From: an uncultured delta proteobacterium | GTDB taxonomy: Bacteria > Myxococcota_A > Polyangia > Polyangiales > Polyangiaceae | Direction: 5' to 3' | DNA length: 7,268 bases | NCBI GenBank assembly: GCA_903893335.1 | Contig: CAITLX010000739.1 | Coordinates: forward strand, 1 to 7,268 | Part shown: positions 5,439-7,268 of the stretch, piece by piece | How positions within the stretch are numbered: position 1 is the first letter of the stretch | Layout: each line of letters begins with the position of its first letter | The notes under the pieces: model-generated | What the model was told of the DNA's origin: nothing | Database searches by the model: none | What the model saw: the letters and a program-made list of their open reading frames with translations, nothing else | Program-made: the position numbers and the translations under genes

Positions 5439-6242
5439 ATGCGCCCGCGCCGGATCCGCAAGCTCGACCTCGGCAAGACGCTCTTCCTCTTGCCCAACAT
5501 GATCACGCTCTCGAGCGTGTTCTGCGGGTTCGACGCCATCCGCCTGGCGGCCCGGGCGGGCGAGGACGACTTCTACCGCGCCGCCATCCTGCTCATCTTC
5601 GCGATGATGTTCGACACGCTCGACGGGCGGGTCGCGCGCATGACCAAGACGCAGAGCGCGTTCGGCGTGCAGATCGACTCGCTCGCCGACGTCATCTCGT
5701 TCGGCGTGGCCCCCGCGCTGCTCGTCTACCGGTGGGCCTCGCCCTACCACCCGATGCTGGCGCTGTTCACGGCGTTCCTCTTCACGTCGTGCGGCGCCAT
5801 CCGCCTCGCCCGGTTCAACGTCCTGACCATGGGCGAGAGCGGCAAGCCGCAGAAGCCCGGCAAGTACATCGTGGGGCTGCCCATCCCGGGCGCGGCCGGC
5901 ATCCTCATCTCGCTGGTGGTCGCCGAGCACGCGGTCGGCGGGCCCGACGCCTTCGAGGCCTGGGCGTGGCCGGTGCTGGCCACCACGCTGGGGCTGTCGT
6001 TCCTGATGGTGTCCACCATCAAGTTTCGCTCGTTCAAGGACCTCAAGCTCAACGCCGGCACCCTGGCGCTGGTGGCGTTCGTGGTCGGCTCGAGCGCGCT
6101 CGTGTACGCGCGGCTGCGCCCCGAGTTCGTGCTGGTGTGGCTGCTCGGCTTCTACATCCTCATCGGCCTGGTCGAGACGGTGTGGCGGTTCTCGCGGCGC
6201 AAGCACCCCGAGCCCGACGACGCGCCGCCTCCGGGCGCATGA
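5439..6242 (+). CDS. pssA: CDP-diacylglycerol-serine O-phosphatidyltransferase
   Basis: A 267-residue integral membrane enzyme that transfers the phosphatidyl group of CDP-diacylglycerol to L-serine, giving phosphatidylserine, the precursor of phosphatidylethanolamine. The CDP-alcohol phosphatidyltransferase signature is complete: Asp59, Asp62, Gly63, Ala66, Arg67, Gly76, Asp80 and Asp84 (DTLDGRVAR, then GVQIDSLAD), with the Mg2+/CDP-binding and catalytic aspartates in place. LPNMITLSSVFCG (18-30) and GLPIPGAAG (146-154) are typical of the PssA subfamily, separating it from phosphatidylglycerophosphate and cardiolipin synthases. Six or more hydrophobic segments are visible (about 14-34, 46-58, 88-118, 152-166, 177-195, 206-223, 229-247). 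The C-terminus is a short polar, Pro-rich tail. The ATG at 5439 has no clear Shine-Dalgarno, but translation from it starts with the usual basic N-terminus (MRPRRIRKLDLGKTLF). The gene diverges from the TPR-LysM operon. The open frame upstream to 4368 is a shadow. Confidence 0.95.
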   Translation: MRPRRIRKLDLGKTLFLLPNMITLSSVFCGFDAIRLAARAGEDDFYRAAILLIFAMMFDTLDGRVARMTKTQSAFGVQIDSLADVISFGVAPALLVYRWASPYHPMLALFTAFLFTSCGAIRLARFNVLTMGESGKPQKPGKYIVGLPIPGAAGILISLVVAEHAVGGPDAFEAWAWPVLATTLGLSFLMVSTIKFRSFKDLKLNAGTLALVAFVVGSSALVYARLRPEFVLVWLLGFYILIGLVETVWRFSRRKHPEPDDAPPPGA

Positions 6243-6262
6243 CCGCGCGGCCCGCTGCGCGT

Positions 6263-6316
6263 GGTGCGGCGCAGGGGAGCGTCGTGCGAGGTGCGGCGCA
6301 GGGGAGCGTCGTGCGT
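6263..6316. repeat. Tandem direct repeat, 2 x 27 bp
   Basis: The unit GGTGCGGCGCAGGGGAGCGT plus CGTGCG and a final A or T occurs twice in a row (6263-6289 and 6290-6316), identical at 26 of 27 positions. A third copy starts (GGT, 6317-6319) and stops. The unit length is a multiple of three. The repeat fills most of the 89-bp spacer between pssA and the downstream gene and ends 15 nt before that gene's ATG. Confidence 0.95.
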
Positions 6317-6331
6317 GGTACTCTCAAGGCC

Positions 6332-7183
6332 ATGCGCCCCCAGGCTTTCCTCGCCGCGTTCGCGGCTGCCGCGCTCGCAGGCGGGTCCGCCTCCGCGCAG
6401 ACCGCCAACCCGTGGGCGAGCGGCCCGGCGGCGGCCCCGCAGGCTCCTCTTTCGGCGGGGGGGCTCGTCGCGCCGCCCCCGGGCAGCGGGCCCGCCGAGC
6501 CCCCGCCTGCCTCGACCACCACCGAGCGCCAGCTCGAGCAGGCCGAGAAGAGCGACTCGGGGCGCGGGCTCGAGTGGCTCTGGCTCAACGCCGAGGTCGG
6601 CCCGCAAATGGTCGGGCTGCAGACGCTGAGCGCGGGGTCCAACCCGCTGGTGCCGTCGGTCGGCAGCGTCTCGACCAACTCGACGGGCACCATGGTGGGC
6701 GTCGGCGCCGGGCTCCGGCTCGTGTTCCTCACCCTCGGTCCGCGCGTGCGCGTGGCGCGCTTCAGCGACTGGGACATGTGGTCGATCAACGGCGAGCTGG
6801 GGCTGCACCTGCCGCTCGGCGCGCTCGAGCCCTACTTCACCTTCGGCGGCGGCTACACGAAGGTGGGCAACGCCGCGGACGCGAAGCTCGGCTCGGCCGA
6901 CGCCGGCGTGAAGATGCAGGGCTACGACGTGCGCGTGGGCTTTGGCCTCGATTACTACGTGACGCCGACCTTCACGGTGGGCGCCAACGTGACCGCCGAG
7001 GCGCTCATGCTCTCGCGCCCCGGCGTCGACCCGACGACGGTGCTCAAGAGCGGCACCAACGTGAGCGCGTGCCAGTCCGCGCCCGATCCGCAGGCGTGCG
7101 TGACCGCGAAGGCGTACCAGGCCGACGGCTCGGGCATCGGCCTGGCGGTCTCTCCCTCGGTCGTCCTCGGCCTCCACTTCTGA
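6332..7183 (+). CDS. Exported protein, probable small outer-membrane beta-barrel
   Basis: A 283-residue exported protein. The signal peptide is MRPQAFLAAFAAAALAGGSA, with cleavage likely after Ala22 (SASA-Q). A Pro/Ala-rich stretch (about 26-62) and a short charged helix (ERQLEQAEKSD) precede the barrel-like part (about 80-283). That part shows alternating-polarity strands (WLNAEVGPQMVGL, TMVGVGAGLRLVFL, WSINGELGLHLPL, PYFTFGGGYTKVG, YDVRVGFGLDYYV, FTVGANVTAEALML, GIGLAVSPSVVLGLHF). It ends in Phe, the usual last residue of BAM-inserted barrels. Seven or eight strands would fit an OmpA-like barrel, but I recognise no specific family. Cys247 and Cys256 sit in the last predicted long loop and could form a disulfide. 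ATG 6332 is preceded by AAGG at 2-nt spacing and directly begins the signal peptide. An upstream in-frame ATG at 6239 overlaps the pssA stop (ATGA) and would add 31 residues before the signal peptide, which is unlikely. Confidence 0.82.
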   Translation: MRPQAFLAAFAAAALAGGSASAQTANPWASGPAAAPQAPLSAGGLVAPPPGSGPAEPPPASTTTERQLEQAEKSDSGRGLEWLWLNAEVGPQMVGLQTLSAGSNPLVPSVGSVSTNSTGTMVGVGAGLRLVFLTLGPRVRVARFSDWDMWSINGELGLHLPLGALEPYFTFGGGYTKVGNAADAKLGSADAGVKMQGYDVRVGFGLDYYVTPTFTVGANVTAEALMLSRPGVDPTTVLKSGTNVSACQSAPDPQACVTAKAYQADGSGIGLAVSPSVVLGLHF

Positions 7184-7199
7184 GCGCTCGGCAGGGCGT
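7184..7199. other. Short spacer, no terminator seen
   Basis: Sixteen bases between the barrel-protein stop and the next possible start. They contain AGGG as a possible ribosome binding site and no hairpin with a T-tract, so transcription could continue into the next frame. Confidence 0.4.
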
Positions 7200-7268
7200 G
7201 TGACGCCTCTGCTCGCGTGGCTCGTCGCGACCGCGCTCGCGTCCGCGGCGACGCTCGCGCTCTGGCCG
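7200..7268 (+). CDS. Start of a probable membrane or exported protein (partial, 23 codons)
   Basis: From GTG 7200 the frame reads MTPLLAWLVATALASAATL and then ALWP to the window edge. This is one long hydrophobic stretch, as expected for a first membrane segment or a signal peptide. AGGGCG lies just upstream of the GTG. It would follow the barrel-protein gene by 16 nt, consistent with co-transcription. Too little is present to name a family. Leu/Ala/Val-rich frames arise easily by chance in GC-rich DNA, so the gene itself is only probable. Confidence 0.4.
   Translation, partial: MTPLLAWLVATALASAATLALWP

Noticed and set aside
5316..6206. Minus-strand frame open from 6206 into the TPR gene, suggesting a 558-residue protein
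   Set aside because: It runs antisense through pssA, and the part before 5315 lacks any domain. The signal peptide/lipobox starts at ATG 5315.
6319..6324. TACTCT as a -10 box 7 nt before ATG 6332
   Set aside because: No -35-like sequence at a suitable distance, and an AAGG ribosome binding site is present, so a leaderless start is not supported here.
6239..6331. ATG 6239 overlapping the pssA stop as start of the barrel protein
   Set aside because: It would place 31 repeat-derived residues in front of a clear signal peptide. ATG 6332 begins the signal peptide directly and has AAGG upstream. Kept only as an alternative in the repeat finding.

Overview
The window is very GC-rich (clearly above 65% by eye). 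It looks like ordinary chromosomal DNA from a Gram-negative bacterium, most likely a myxobacterium or relative (Myxococcota, perhaps Polyangiales). That placement is an inference from base composition, the proline/alanine-rich exported proteins and the gene families; no taxonomic marker is present. I see no mobile element, tRNA, rRNA or CRISPR array.

Minus strand, positions 1-3090: a branched-chain amino acid operon, read from right to left. It starts at a sigma70-like promoter (-35 TTGACA, -10 TATCCT). A 45-codon leader peptide follows, with the Val/Leu cluster VLLLRGQVLLGVL, and then a 10-bp GC-rich hairpin followed by TTTT. A segment inside the leader ORF can pair with the 5' arm of that hairpin, so the layout is that of a translation-coupled transcription attenuator. 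Behind it come ilvB (acetolactate synthase catalytic subunit), ilvN (regulatory subunit, 1-base overlap) and ilvC (ketol-acid reductoisomerase, cut by the window edge). Together they encode the first two shared steps of valine, leucine and isoleucine synthesis. The attenuator is the most interesting element of the window.

Minus strand, positions 3087-5352: a two-gene envelope operon. An exported, probably lipid-anchored coiled-coil/TPR protein of YbgF/CpoB-like layout is followed after 4 nt by an exported LysM protein whose C-terminal part looks internally duplicated. A probable intrinsic terminator closes this unit, and its T-tract merges with the -35 box of the ilv promoter.

Plus strand, positions 5369-7268: diverging from the envelope operon are pssA (CDP-diacylglycerol-serine O-phosphatidyltransferase) and, after a spacer holding a 27-bp tandem repeat, an exported protein that looks like a small outer-membrane beta-barrel. 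The first 23 codons of a probable membrane or exported protein run off the right edge. The right half of the window is therefore envelope-related (phospholipid synthesis, peptidoglycan binding, outer membrane) and the left half is amino acid synthesis. Almost all other long open frames here are GC-driven shadows.
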